Origin: Hafnia paralvei ATCC 29927
GTDB lineage: Bacteria; Pseudomonadota; Gammaproteobacteria; Enterobacterales; Enterobacteriaceae
Reading direction: 5' to 3'
Length of the DNA stretch: 64,000 nt
NCBI RefSeq assembly: GCF_001655005.1
Contig: NZ_LXET01000054.1
Location: 257,490 to 321,489 of the forward strand
In this document: positions 1 through 8,851 of the stretch, in pieces
Layout: each line of letters begins with the position of its first letter
How positions within the stretch are numbered: position 1 is the first letter of the stretch
The notes under the pieces: generated by a model
The model's input: the letters and a program-made list of their open reading frames with translations, nothing else
Database searches by the model: none
What the model was told of the DNA's origin: nothing
Translations under genes and position numbers: made by a program

Positions 1-1
1 G

Positions 2-280
2 CGACCACTATTTTTGCACTATGAAGATGATGCTCACACTTATGGCCTGAAATATCAGTACTTGTTTGGCCGCGATCTGCTGGTGGCACCGGTTTATGAG
101 GAAGGGCGCACGGATTGGTCACTGTATCTGCCACAGGATAATTGGATAAACCTGTGGACAGGCGAACCACACGCAGGTGGTTGTGAAGTGACTGTTGCAG
201 CGCCAATGGGGCAACCTCCGGTGTTCTATCGTGCAGACAGTGAATGGGCAGAATTGTTTGCCTCATTGAAGACGCTATAA
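2..280 (+). CDS. yihQ: Sulfoquinovosidase YihQ, C-terminal end (partial)
   Basis: This is the last 92 codons of a glycoside hydrolase family 31 enzyme; the gene starts before the window. The frame is open from base 2 and reads RPLFLHYEDDAHTYGLKYQY, followed by GRDLLVAPV and PPVFYRADSEWAELFASLK, which matches the C-terminus of E. coli YihQ as I recall it. YihQ releases sulfoquinovose from sulfoquinovosyl glycerol, the first step of sulfoglycolysis. The next three genes on the same strand are the transporter and porin genes of the same pathway, which supports the call. In E. coli yihQ lies after the transporters; here it precedes them. The catalytic residues lie outside the window. Confidence 0.9.
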   Translation, partial: RPLFLHYEDDAHTYGLKYQYLFGRDLLVAPVYEEGRTDWSLYLPQDNWINLWTGEPHAGGCEVTVAAPMGQPPVFYRADSEWAELFASLKTL

Positions 281-294
281 GTAAAGTCTCTAGT

Positions 295-327
295 CCCTTA
301 GCCTCCCTTTTCGAGAGAGGCTAAGGG
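295..327 (+). terminator. Hairpin between yihQ and yihP
   Basis: An 11-bp perfect inverted repeat (CCCTTAGCCTC and GAGGCTAAGGG) sits 15 bases after the yihQ stop. It has no T-run after it, so it may be an attenuator or an mRNA-stabilising hairpin within the yihQ-yihP-yihO transcript rather than a full terminator. Confidence 0.5.
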
Positions 328-361
328 GGAGGCTATCGTGGTTTATACATGGAGAACCACC

Positions 362-1780
362 ATGACTCAGGTTTTAAATAACAATAATGAACCGGCAAAA
401 TTATTATTGCCACTGCGGGAAAAAATTGCTTATGGCATGGGCGATTTGGGCTCAAATATATTATTAGATATTGGTACGCTTTATTTATTAAAGTTTTATA
501 CCGATGTATTAGGCATTCCCGGCACCTATGGCGGTATTATTTTTCTTATTGCTAAATTCTTTACCGCATTTACCGATATGGGCACCGGTATTATGCTGGA
601 TTCCCGAACTAAAATCGGGCCCAAAGGTAAGTTTCGTCCATTCGTACTCTATGCAGCGTTTCCGGTTACCTTGTTAGCTATTGCCAACTTTATTGGCACT
701 GGCTTTGAAATTACTGGAAAAACCGTAGTGGCTACGGCGCTATTCATGCTTTATGGCTTGTTCTTTAGCATGATGAATTGTTCATATGGTGCGATGGTAC
801 CCGCTATCACTAAAAACCCTAATGAGAGAGCATCTCTTGCCGCATGGCGTCAGGGCGGTGCGACTTTGGGGTTATTGCTATGTACCGTGGGTTTTGTACC
901 CGTTATGGATTTAGTTGAAGGAAACTCTCAGCTTGGCTACATCGTAGCGGCCACACTCTTTTCTCTGGTCGGGCTGTTCTTTATGTGGTGCTGCTATGCC
1001 GGAGTGAAAGAGCGTTATGTAGAGGCACCAGCAGCCCATAATGCGCAGGGAAGCGCGCAGAAAAAACCGGGTATTTTGCAATCCTTTCGAGCAATTGCGG
1101 GTAACCGTCCACTGTTTATCTTATGTATTGCCAACCTCTGTACGCTAGGGGCATTTAACGTCAAATTAGCCATTCAAGTTTATTACACCCAATATGTGCT
1201 TAATGACCCTATCTTATTGTCATATATGGGCTTCTTCAGCATGGGGTGTATTTTCATTGGCGTATTCTTAATGCCGATGGCAGTACGTAAATTCGGTAAA
1301 AAAACGGTATATTTAGGAGGGCTCGCTATTTGGATTGTTGGCGATGTGCTCAACTATATGTATGGTGATACCTCAGTAACTTTTGTTCTTTATTCATGTT
1401 TAGCCTTCTTTGGCTCAGCATTCGTCAATAGCCTAAACTGGGCGCTGGTGTCTGACACGGTTGAATATGGCGAATGGCGGACTGGCATACGGTCTGAAGG
1501 CACTGTCTATACCGGATTCACCTTTTTCCGCAAAGTATCGCAGGCACTGGCCGGCTTTTTCCCTGGTTGGATGCTAACTCAGATTGGCTATGTTCCTAAT
1601 ATTGCACAGGCTGCACATACCATCGAGGGTCTGCGTGAGCTGATCTTTATCTATCCGGCGGCGTTGGCTCTGACGACGATTGTGGCAATGGGCTGTTTCT
1701 ATAATTTGAACGAGACAATGTATGTGAAAATCGTGGGTGAAATTGAAGCGCGCAAGCGTGATACAAGCCCAGTTATTTAA
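362..1780 (+). CDS. yihP: GPH-family sugar:cation symporter YihP
   Basis: The product is a 472-residue membrane transporter of the glycoside-pentoside-hexuronide:cation symporter family (major facilitator fold, about 12 helices). The motifs REKIAYGMGDLGSN, KFFTAFTDMGTGIMLDSR and NCSYGAMVPAITKNPNERA are typical of YihP/YihO. The sequence is closer to E. coli YihP than to YihO, for example in the TDMGTGIMLDSR segment. It probably imports sulfoquinovose or a derivative such as sulfoquinovosyl glycerol. The chosen ATG at 362 has GGAG 7 bases upstream; a frame-compatible upstream start would add eight residues that look unlike the family. It lies between yihQ and the paralogue yihO on one strand. 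Confidence 0.88.
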   Translation: MTQVLNNNNEPAKLLLPLREKIAYGMGDLGSNILLDIGTLYLLKFYTDVLGIPGTYGGIIFLIAKFFTAFTDMGTGIMLDSRTKIGPKGKFRPFVLYAAFPVTLLAIANFIGTGFEITGKTVVATALFMLYGLFFSMMNCSYGAMVPAITKNPNERASLAAWRQGGATLGLLLCTVGFVPVMDLVEGNSQLGYIVAATLFSLVGLFFMWCCYAGVKERYVEAPAAHNAQGSAQKKPGILQSFRAIAGNRPLFILCIANLCTLGAFNVKLAIQVYYTQYVLNDPILLSYMGFFSMGCIFIGVFLMPMAVRKFGKKTVYLGGLAIWIVGDVLNYMYGDTSVTFVLYSCLAFFGSAFVNSLNWALVSDTVEYGEWRTGIRSEGTVYTGFTFFRKVSQALAGFFPGWMLTQIGYVPNIAQAAHTIEGLRELIFIYPAALALTTIVAMGCFYNLNETMYVKIVGEIEARKRDTSPVI

Positions 1781-1871
1781 TAAAAATCTCACTTATGGCA
1801 GGCCGCCATGAAGTTAATGAAGTTTTGTGGCGGATAAGTGCGGGCAATATAATAATGAAAGGACCTGTCAG

Positions 1872-3263
1872 ATGGAAAATTTAGAACATCAGGATCCCGT
1901 TACCCTAAAGTTATCACTACGGGAAAAAATCGCTTATGGCATGGGTGATTTTGGTTCGAATCTTTTACTGTGTATCGGCACGTTGTATTTGTTGAAGTTC
2001 TATACTGATATTTTAGGTATTCCAGCAATTTACGGAGGAGTAATCTTCCTTATTGCTAAGTTCTTTACGGCTTTCACCGATATTCTTACTGGCGTTCTAG
2101 TTGATTCTCGTCGGAATATAGGTGTAAAGGGTAAGTTTAAGCCGTTTATTTTTTATGCTTCTTTGCCTGTCGCTTTACTGGAGATCGCTAATTTTATTCA
2201 CGTTGACGTTTCTATTAATTTAAAAACGGTGCTGGCGACGGTCTTGTTCATGCTGTTTGGATTATTTTACAGCCTGATGAATTGCTCTTATGGTGCGATG
2301 GTACCCGCGATAACTAAAAATCCTCATGAACGAGCCTCCCTTGCTGCATGGCGTCAAGGTGGATCTACCTTAGGTCTATTGCTATGTACTGTCGGTTTCA
2401 TGCCAATTCAGACTTTATTTTTATCACAACCAGAATTAGGGTATTTAGTGGGCGCATCGGTATTTGCTACTTGTGGTTTACTCTGCATGTGGTGGTGCCA
2501 TTCTGGTGTGAAAGAGCGCTATGTTGAGCTTGTTCCTCTCCACCATAAACCAAGCATTTTTAAGTCGTTTTGTGCCATTTTTAAAAACCCGCCGCTGCTG
2601 GTGCTGTGCATTGCTAATTTATGTACTTTAGCTGCATTTAATATAAAACTGGCGATTCAGGTTTATTATACCCAGTACGTTTTACAGGATATTAATCTAT
2701 TAGCCTATATGGGATTCTTTAGTATGGGCTGCATTTTAATTGGTGTTCTGCTAGTGCCAACAGCGGTAAAACGTTTTGGGAAAAAACAGGTCTATTTGGG
2801 TGGGCTAATGCTGTGGGCCTTAGGCGATCTGCTCAACTATTTCTATGGTAGTTCGTGGGGAAATAGCTCCGTTGTTTTTGTTGTGTTTTCCTGTATGGCA
2901 TTCTTTGGCACGGCATTCGTCAATAGCCTGAATTGGGCGCTGGTACCTGACACTGTTGACTACGGAGAATGGAAAACAGGTATTCGCGCTGAAGGATCTG
3001 TGTATACCGGATATACGTTTTCGCGAAAGATATCGGCGGCACTCGCTGGTTTCTTGCCTGGAATAATGTTAACTCAGATTGGCTATATTCCCAATGTCAT
3101 CCAAACCGAGTCGGTGTTGGAAGGGTTGCGAAGGCTCATATTTATTTATCCTTGTGTATTAGCGATTATCGCGGCTATTACTATGGGGTTATTCTATAAG
3201 CTTAGCGAAAAAAGATTTGTACAAATTATTAATGAGTTAAATGCAAGGAAACTCGCTAAATAA
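1872..3263 (+). CDS. yihO: Sulfoquinovose transporter YihO (GPH family)
   Basis: The product is a 463-residue paralogue of the preceding gene. The opening DPVTLKLSLREKIAYGMGDF and the segments TGVLVDSRRNIGVKGKF and WALVPDTVDYGEWKTGIRAE follow E. coli YihO closely. YihO is the proposed sulfoquinovose importer of the inner membrane. The start at ATG 1872 has AAAGGA about 10 bases upstream; the longer reading begins at a poor start. It is 91 bases from yihP, with no terminator seen between them, so both are probably on one transcript. Two adjacent related transporters suggest uptake of both the free sugar and a glycoside. Confidence 0.88.
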   Translation: MENLEHQDPVTLKLSLREKIAYGMGDFGSNLLLCIGTLYLLKFYTDILGIPAIYGGVIFLIAKFFTAFTDILTGVLVDSRRNIGVKGKFKPFIFYASLPVALLEIANFIHVDVSINLKTVLATVLFMLFGLFYSLMNCSYGAMVPAITKNPHERASLAAWRQGGSTLGLLLCTVGFMPIQTLFLSQPELGYLVGASVFATCGLLCMWWCHSGVKERYVELVPLHHKPSIFKSFCAIFKNPPLLVLCIANLCTLAAFNIKLAIQVYYTQYVLQDINLLAYMGFFSMGCILIGVLLVPTAVKRFGKKQVYLGGLMLWALGDLLNYFYGSSWGNSSVVFVVFSCMAFFGTAFVNSLNWALVPDTVDYGEWKTGIRAEGSVYTGYTFSRKISAALAGFLPGIMLTQIGYIPNVIQTESVLEGLRRLIFIYPCVLAIIAAITMGLFYKLSEKRFVQIINELNARKLAK

Positions 3264-3298
3264 ATTAGTTCTAGTATTTAAACCGACATGCTGTTATT

Positions 3299-3322
3299 AC
3301 CTTCAGGTTTTTCCTGAGGGTG
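3299..3322 (+). terminator. Hairpin between yihO and ompL
   Basis: CTTCAGG and CCTGAGG flank a five-T loop 36 bases after yihO. The stem is short and no T-run follows, so it may only lower transcription into ompL. Confidence 0.35.
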
Positions 3323-3376
3323 ATATTTGTCAATTTTCATGATGTCAGTGATTTAATATTTCAATAGGGATTTGTC

Positions 3377-4066
3377 ATGAATAAAATAAGTACAGCAATA
3401 ATATTAGCCTCTTTTATATCTGGAACTGCTTATGCCGGGGCTTATCTTGAGACTCGAGAGGCTTACAATACGGCCTCAGAAGAAAGTGAGATTATCCTAC
3501 GCGGTGGTTATAACTTTGATAATGGTTCGGGGTTAATGTATACCAATGCTTATAATGTTGGGAAAATGGATCAGTTAAAGCATAGCTATAACGAACTGGA
3601 AGGATGGTATCCATTGTTCCGTCCCACAGAAAATTGGACGATTTCTCCTGGTGGGTTAATTAACTCAAGTAGTGCGGGTTCTGGCGGTGCTGCTTATTTA
3701 GATGTAAATTATAAATTTCTACCATGGTTTAATTTAACGACTCGATATCGCTACAATCATAATAACTATGACACAATCGATACCAATGGCGAATATGATA
3801 AAAATGATACGCATGAAATGGCAATGTACTGGAATTTCAAGGTTAGCGATCAGTTTTTATATACCTTTGAGCCACACTATTTCATCCGCGTTAATGACTT
3901 CAAAAGTAAAAATGATGAAAGCCACCACTGGGAAATTACTAACAAGTTTAGTTATAAAATAGATAATAATTGGATGCCTTATTTAGAGCTGCAATGGCTA
4001 GACCGGTGGGACTATTATAATCGCGAACAATACCGCATTCGTTTAGGTTTACGGTATTCATTCTGA
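3377..4066 (+). CDS. ompL: KdgM-family outer-membrane porin OmpL
   Basis: The 229-residue product has a cleavable signal peptide of about 20 residues ending in AYA and then an aromatic-rich beta-barrel sequence. It ends in YRIRLGLRYSF with the terminal phenylalanine typical of outer-membrane barrels. Length and context match OmpL, the KdgM-type porin encoded next to yihO in E. coli. It probably lets sulfoquinovose compounds into the periplasm. ATG 3377 is preceded by AATAGGGATTTGTC. In E. coli ompL begins this cluster; here it is last. Confidence 0.85.
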   Translation: MNKISTAIILASFISGTAYAGAYLETREAYNTASEESEIILRGGYNFDNGSGLMYTNAYNVGKMDQLKHSYNELEGWYPLFRPTENWTISPGGLINSSSAGSGGAAYLDVNYKFLPWFNLTTRYRYNHNNYDTIDTNGEYDKNDTHEMAMYWNFKVSDQFLYTFEPHYFIRVNDFKSKNDESHHWEITNKFSYKIDNNWMPYLELQWLDRWDYYNREQYRIRLGLRYSF

Positions 4067-4074
4067 TCAATGAC

Positions 4075-4104
4075 ATAACGCTCTCCCCGCAGGGAGGGCG
4101 TTAT
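4075..4104. terminator. Bidirectional terminator between ompL and fucR
   Basis: ATAACGCTCTCC and GGGAGGGCGTTAT form a strong stem between the convergent genes ompL and fucR. The right arm overlaps the last codon and stop of fucR. Confidence 0.7.
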
Positions 4105-4820
4105 TCACCTTCCCCAACCTCCAGATTTGATATCACCTGTTCGACATCATTAATGCTGCCAATTTTTATTTCACTGGTGCGGTTCATTTTGCTTTTATCA
4201 ATAAGCAGGAGGGATTGCAGCGCACGTTTGAGCAACAGGGACTTGAATTCGGCGTTATAGCTGTTGGAGTCCCAGAGAATGCCTTCTTTATCAATACCTT
4301 CGCAGGAGAAGATAAACAGGTCGATTTCAAGCTCTTTCAGCTGAGAAATAATCGCAGGATTCACATAGCAGGCATATTTTCGCTGCAATAGGCCACCGGA
4401 ACTTATCAGTTGGATATGTTCTCGTTTGGATAGCTCCTGACAGATCCGTACGCTGTTAGTAAATACGGTGATATCAATATCTGGCAGCTGTTTTGCCAGA
4501 TACCAGCAGGTTGAGCTGGCATCTAGCGCGATAGTCATACCCTCATCAATCCATGGCAGCGTTTGGCGGGCAATATCGGCTTTACTGGTGAAGTGGCTTT
4601 TTAGGCGGGCGCTGAAAGGGTCACCGCTGTCCTGAGTATCGCGCTTGATACTTTTGGCACGGCCATGTTGACGGATGATCTTTCCCTGAGCCTGAAGCGC
4701 ATTAAGATCGCGTCGGATCGTTTCTTTACTGACATGCAGTAGATCGGCAAGATCTTCTGTGGTTAGCGTTTCATGCTGTCGGATGAGTTGTACGATTGCC
4801 TGATGGCGATCTGTTTTCAC
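4101..4820 (-). CDS. fucR: L-fucose operon activator FucR (DeoR family)
   Basis: A DeoR-family regulator of 239 residues. The N-terminal helix-turn-helix contains LLHVSKETIRRDLNALQAQG, and the sugar-phosphate sensor domain contains GMTIALDASSTCWYLAKQLPD and NPAIISQLKELEIDLFIFSC, all close to E. coli FucR. FucR activates the fuc genes in response to L-fuculose-1-phosphate. I place the start at GTG 4820 because GAGAGGAG lies just upstream; an ATG nine codons earlier at 4847 lacks such a site. It is the last gene of fucPIKUR. The probable binding sites are in the fucP-fucA intergenic region. Confidence 0.92.
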   Translation of the reverse strand: MKTDRHQAIVQLIRQHETLTTEDLADLLHVSKETIRRDLNALQAQGKIIRQHGRAKSIKRDTQDSGDPFSARLKSHFTSKADIARQTLPWIDEGMTIALDASSTCWYLAKQLPDIDITVFTNSVRICQELSKREHIQLISSGGLLQRKYACYVNPAIISQLKELEIDLFIFSCEGIDKEGILWDSNSYNAEFKSLLLKRALQSLLLIDKSKMNRTSEIKIGSINDVEQVISNLEVGEGE

Positions 4821-4844
4821 GGTGGCTCTCCTCTCACGAAAAAC

Positions 4845-4882
4845 CATGCGTCCGGCTTTCGCTTAATGGCCGACGCATGGCT
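4845..4882 (-). terminator. Inverted repeat between fucU and fucR
   Basis: CATGCGTC-CGGC and GCCGACGCATG form a long stem in the short gap between fucU and fucR. No T-run follows. It may act as an attenuator or mRNA-stabilising element setting fucR below the enzyme genes. Confidence 0.45.
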
Positions 4883-4902
4883 GAATGCAGCAGAGCAAGA
4901 GA

Positions 4903-5328
4903 TTAAGGCGTCACTCCTTTTTTTAACAGTATATTCCCGTATTTAGCCGTCTCGCCTGTGATAACGATCGCAAAGGCCTTTTGAGCGCGTTCATAAAATG
5001 CGAAACGATCGATGCGTTCAATTGTAAGCTCGCTCTGCTCATGGTGCGTAAGAGCCTGTAAATAGCGCTGTTCGACGCTGGGATCGAGTGTGTCTCCAGC
5101 GACAGCGGCCATCATAACCAGCGGCGGGGCATAACTGTCGAGCTCGAATAGTGGAATGATGGCTGTCAGCAGATCGCTGACTTTTAATCCATCGGCTCTA
5201 ATGACCTTTGGTCCCATGCTATGCGCGGGGAAATGCGCGTCGGAGAAAATGATTTCGTCGCCGTGCCCCATTTCAGCCAATGTCTTGAGTAGCTGTGGTG
5301 AAATGAGCGGGGAGATATTTTTTAGCAT
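4903..5328 (-). CDS. fucU: L-fucose mutarotase FucU
   Basis: A 141-residue protein of the RbsD/FucU family, which interconverts the alpha and beta anomers of fucose so the isomerase has its substrate. The segments LLKTLAEMGHGDEIIFSDAH and FPAHSMG hold the conserved histidine and aspartate of the family. Its length is near E. coli FucU (140). It is one base from fucK and so surely on the same transcript. GGAG lies 7 to 10 bases before the ATG. Confidence 0.93.
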   Translation of the reverse strand: MLKNISPLISPQLLKTLAEMGHGDEIIFSDAHFPAHSMGPKVIRADGLKVSDLLTAIIPLFELDSYAPPLVMMAAVAGDTLDPSVEQRYLQALTHHEQSELTIERIDRFAFYERAQKAFAIVITGETAKYGNILLKKGVTP

Positions 5329-5329
5329 T

Positions 5330-6793
5330 TCAAACTCCTTCTAAAATGGGGTTATGACTCGTCGTCAGCTCACGGTATTCAGCACTTTGCTCGCTGGGAT
5401 AATAAGACTGATAGCGATAGTTAACCTGTTGGCGAGCCTGCTCGGGAGAGTCGTAATAGCCAACGCCGCTCCATGCAAACATAGCGGCACCGAGTACGGT
5501 CGTCTCAGCATCGTGCAGAACTTTGATCGGCAGATTTAATACGTCTGCTTTGATCTGGTTCCATAGCGTATTGCGACTGCCACCGCCGACGAGTAAAAGC
5601 TCTTTTGAGGTAAACCCGCCGATATTTTCCAGTAACGCGAGATTTTGCTGTAGCTGCCAAGAAAGCCCTTCCAATGCAGAGCGATAGAAATGGCCACGCT
5701 CAGTATGCAAACGCATTCCACTCCAGCCAGCCGGGGAACGGTTATCAAGCAGTTGGCAGTTCATCCGTAATCCTTCGCTACCGGGGCTAATATTGGCCGC
5801 TTCTGCAATCATCTGGGAATACACATCCGGTAGCTTTCCGTTAGGCCAGTAAAGCTGACGAACCTTTTCCAGCACACCTGAAGCAAGCCACTGTAGACCC
5901 GGATTGAACAAGCCTTCACAGCTGTCCAACTCGCAGGTAGAGCCAATAAAACGGGGCAACAGTGATGTATTGACCTGCGGAGTTCGCACCATCAATATTT
6001 CCCATGTGCCGGATGAAAGCACCGGTTGATCGAGACCCGCTCCTGAACCAAATAGGGCAAATTGGGTATCGTGTCCGGTAGCAATGACCGGTGTACCCGC
6101 AGGAATACCAAGGCGTTCCGCCATGTGTGGTAATAAATGACCAATATGTTCCCCTGCCGCAACGATGCGGGGAAAAAGTCCGATAGGGAGTCCAGTTCGC
6201 TGTAAAATCGTGTCGCTAAACGTTTCCTGACGCACATCGAGCAGTTGGCTTGTGCCCGCCATTGTGCGATCGGTAGTGAACTCACCGGTGAGACGTTGGT
6301 TAATCAGCGATGAGATAAACAGCCATGCATGGGCTTTTTCTAGCAGTTCTGGGCGGTTTTCTTTCAGCCATATGAGTTTATATAACGTGTTGAAACTGAA
6401 TTGACCGATCCCCGAAATAGTTTGTAGTTCGCCGGGAGTAATGTAGCGGTCAATCTTTTCCATAATCGCCGCCGTACGTGGACATTTCCAGCTAATGACG
6501 GGGTAAAGTAGTTCACCATTGGCATCAACCAGAGCACCATCAACGCCAAATGTTGTTACGCTGATGGCATGAATTTTAGCGCCACCAAGTTTAGGCATGA
6601 TTCTCTGGCAGCAATCGGCAAAGCGTTGCAGGATGTCATCGAGTGACCAAACGTGCCATTGGTCATTTTCAGTGGCGGGCTGGCTGGCGTTTGGTGTGGT
6701 CGCTTTGGCAACAACGATGCCTTGAGCATCAACCGCAATGGCGCGGACATTGGTGGCTCCGCAGTCCAAAATGATCACCACATCATTGTTCAT
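5330..6793 (-). CDS. fucK: L-fuculokinase FucK
   Basis: A 487-residue FGGY-family sugar kinase. The phosphate loop IILDCGATNVRAIAVDAQG is at the N-terminus. The later segments SVTTFGVDGALVD, TGHDTQFALFGSGAGLDQPV and LLVGGGSRNTLWNQIKADV are typical of the ASKHA fold and of FucK. It phosphorylates L-fuculose to L-fuculose-1-phosphate, the FucR inducer. The length is near the E. coli enzyme (about 482). GAGGAGCCACC precedes the ATG. It follows fucI after a 217-bp gap holding an interspersed repeat. Confidence 0.94.
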   Translation of the reverse strand: MNNDVVIILDCGATNVRAIAVDAQGIVVAKATTPNASQPATENDQWHVWSLDDILQRFADCCQRIMPKLGGAKIHAISVTTFGVDGALVDANGELLYPVISWKCPRTAAIMEKIDRYITPGELQTISGIGQFSFNTLYKLIWLKENRPELLEKAHAWLFISSLINQRLTGEFTTDRTMAGTSQLLDVRQETFSDTILQRTGLPIGLFPRIVAAGEHIGHLLPHMAERLGIPAGTPVIATGHDTQFALFGSGAGLDQPVLSSGTWEILMVRTPQVNTSLLPRFIGSTCELDSCEGLFNPGLQWLASGVLEKVRQLYWPNGKLPDVYSQMIAEAANISPGSEGLRMNCQLLDNRSPAGWSGMRLHTERGHFYRSALEGLSWQLQQNLALLENIGGFTSKELLLVGGGSRNTLWNQIKADVLNLPIKVLHDAETTVLGAAMFAWSGVGYYDSPEQARQQVNYRYQSYYPSEQSAEYRELTTSHNPILEGV

Positions 6794-6814
6794 GGTGGCT
6801 CCTCGTTAGTATTG

Positions 6815-6950
6815 ATCCGTCATACTTCAAGCTTGCATTTTGTTGTCTGCATTCACTTACCCGAGTACTCGCTCTGACTAGAGTAAGCTCATCACAATGT
6901 GCTGACTTGCTGCCTCAATGAAGCTCGAATTATTGAAGGTATAAATGCGC
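6815..6950 (-). repeat. Interspersed intergenic repeat, copy 1 (fucI-fucK gap)
   Basis: The left end reads CATACTTCAAGCTTGCATTT and the right end TCAATGAAGCTCGAATTATT followed by GGTATAAATGC. The ends resemble those of the compact copy at 10648-10732. This copy has about 50 extra central bases. Repeats with ends of this kind are common between genes in Serratia, Yersinia and relatives. It sits inside the fuc operon. Confidence 0.6.
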
Positions 6951-6953
6951 AGA

Positions 6954-6997
6954 TCCCCACCCGACCATCACCCATAGAAGGCGCGGTTGGGCGGGGT
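6954..6997 (-). other. GC-rich hairpin in the fucI-fucK gap
   Basis: CCCCACCCGACC and GGTTGGGCGGGG can pair with two G-U pairs about 15 bases downstream of the fucI stop. Probably an mRNA-stabilising stem; no T-run is present. Confidence 0.4.
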
Positions 6998-7010
6998 AAG
7001 CCATCAGCCT

Positions 7011-8801
7011 TTATTTTTTATACAAAGGTCCATAGTTTTGGCAGGCACGGTAGTCTTGGCCTTCAATATCCATGCCGTGTGCGCCCCATGAGGATGGACG
7101 GTAGATATCACCGTCAGCCACGTTATGCATACAGACAGGAATACGCAGCATAGAGGCCAGCGTAATGAGGTCTGCGCCTACGTGACCGATGGTGAGCACG
7201 CCGTGGTTTGCGCCCCAGTTCGCCATGACCGAATAGACATCGGTGAACGGCCCTTTGCCGGTCAAACGCGGAGCGAACCATGTGGTTGGCCAGGTTTCGT
7301 TGGTACGCTTGTCGAGAATGTCATGCACATCTTGCGGAAGCTCAACGCTCCACCCCTCGGCAATTTGCAGTACCGGACCAATACCCTTAATGATGTTGAC
7401 GCGCGACATGGTGAATGCGACGCCGCCGCGGGTGAGGAATCGAGATGAGTAGCCACCGCCGCGGAAATATTCGTGGATCGCTGGGCACCATTCCGTTGCT
7501 TGCAAGCAAGCGTCAGCTTCTTTCTGGCTGATTTCCCAATGGGGTTTCATCGTTGGTTTACCCTGAGCGTCAAGTTGGCGGCAAGAACCGTCCAGTGCCG
7601 CAGAGCCAGAGTTAATCAGATGAATGATCCCGTGTTGAGCATGGCCAGTGAGTTCGCTGCCCGTAACGCGTTTGACCGCTTCAGGTGACCAATAGGTGCG
7701 CACGTCAGCAAATACTTGAGCGGTGCCCGTCAGCATATGGCCTAGCAACATGGCGACGCCATTGAGGCTATCGTTTTCTGTGGCAACCACGAAAGGCTTG
7801 CGTACACCATTCCAGTCAAATGAACTGTTTAGCAGTGCTTCGGCGGTGTCTCCGTTTGGATATTGATCTGTCCAGTGACGCTGCCCTTGGAAACCCGCGG
7901 CGATCGCGTTATATCCCAGCGACTCCTCCACAAAGCCTTGCTCTGCCAGTTTGGCGTTGCCCTGCATCATGTCGCGAATACACATCGCCATGAGTAAGCT
8001 TTCACGCAGTACCGCACAGCTGCTTTCAGGAGAACGGCGATACTGTTCGGCGTTCAGATCTGGGCCGAAACGGAAGTTTTCATCAGCCCATGCCAGCGCT
8101 AGCTCAAGCTCTTCCTCATCGTAAATTTTCTGGTCGATGCGACGACGTAGCTCAGTCATATCGACCGACTGCACTTTCATTCCCAGCCAAGATTCGAAGA
8201 AGTTGTGGTCGACGATAGAACCGGCGATGCCCATCGATACGCCGCCTAAGGACATATAGCTTTTGCCTTTAATTCCCGCAACGGCAAGGCCTGCGCGAGC
8301 GAAACGCAGCAATTTCTCTTTGACGTCGGCGGGAATGCTGTCGTCGCCGCTGTCTTGCACATCGTGACCATAAATAGAGAAGGCAGGAATACCTTTTTGG
8401 CTATGTGCTGCTAATGCGGCGGCTAGATAAACGGCGCCAGGGCGTTCGGTGCCGTTAAAACCCCAGATGGCCTTCGGACGCATTGGGTCCATATCAATGG
8501 TTTCACTGCCATAGCACCAGCAAGGCGTTACAGTAATGGTCAGTCCAACGTTTTGGCTGCTGAATTTATCTTCACAGGCAGCGGACTCTGCCATTCCGGC
8601 AATGCAGCCGTCGGCAATGACGCACTCCACCGTAGCGCCACAGGCATGGCGCAGATTTTCACTCAGAAGTTGTGCAGTGGCTTTCGCCATATTCATGGTT
8701 TGTTCTTCAAGCGACTCACGAACCCCCATGCGGCGGCCATCAATGACGGGGCGGATACCAATTTTGGGCAGGTTTTTAATAGGTAAGTGTTGGCTATTCA
8801 T
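7011..8801 (-). CDS. fucI: L-fucose isomerase FucI
   Basis: A 596-residue enzyme (E. coli 591) that converts L-fucose to L-fuculose using Mn2+. The opening LPKIGIRPVIDGRRMGVRES is a hallmark of FucI. Further family segments are PKAIWGFNGTERPGAVYLAA, KSYMSLGGVSMGIAGSIVD, NSGSAALDGSCRQL and the C-terminal WGAHGMDIEGQDYRACQNYG. It is cytoplasmic and forms hexamers in E. coli. AGGAATAAGA precedes the ATG. It lies 50 bp after fucP in the leftward operon. Confidence 0.96.
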   Translation of the reverse strand: MNSQHLPIKNLPKIGIRPVIDGRRMGVRESLEEQTMNMAKATAQLLSENLRHACGATVECVIADGCIAGMAESAACEDKFSSQNVGLTITVTPCWCYGSETIDMDPMRPKAIWGFNGTERPGAVYLAAALAAHSQKGIPAFSIYGHDVQDSGDDSIPADVKEKLLRFARAGLAVAGIKGKSYMSLGGVSMGIAGSIVDHNFFESWLGMKVQSVDMTELRRRIDQKIYDEEELELALAWADENFRFGPDLNAEQYRRSPESSCAVLRESLLMAMCIRDMMQGNAKLAEQGFVEESLGYNAIAAGFQGQRHWTDQYPNGDTAEALLNSSFDWNGVRKPFVVATENDSLNGVAMLLGHMLTGTAQVFADVRTYWSPEAVKRVTGSELTGHAQHGIIHLINSGSAALDGSCRQLDAQGKPTMKPHWEISQKEADACLQATEWCPAIHEYFRGGGYSSRFLTRGGVAFTMSRVNIIKGIGPVLQIAEGWSVELPQDVHDILDKRTNETWPTTWFAPRLTGKGPFTDVYSVMANWGANHGVLTIGHVGADLITLASMLRIPVCMHNVADGDIYRPSSWGAHGMDIEGQDYRACQNYGPLYKK

Positions 8802-8851
8802 TCTTATTCCTCACATTAATCAGTAATTTATTGTCGTTAAGGTTGAATTGC

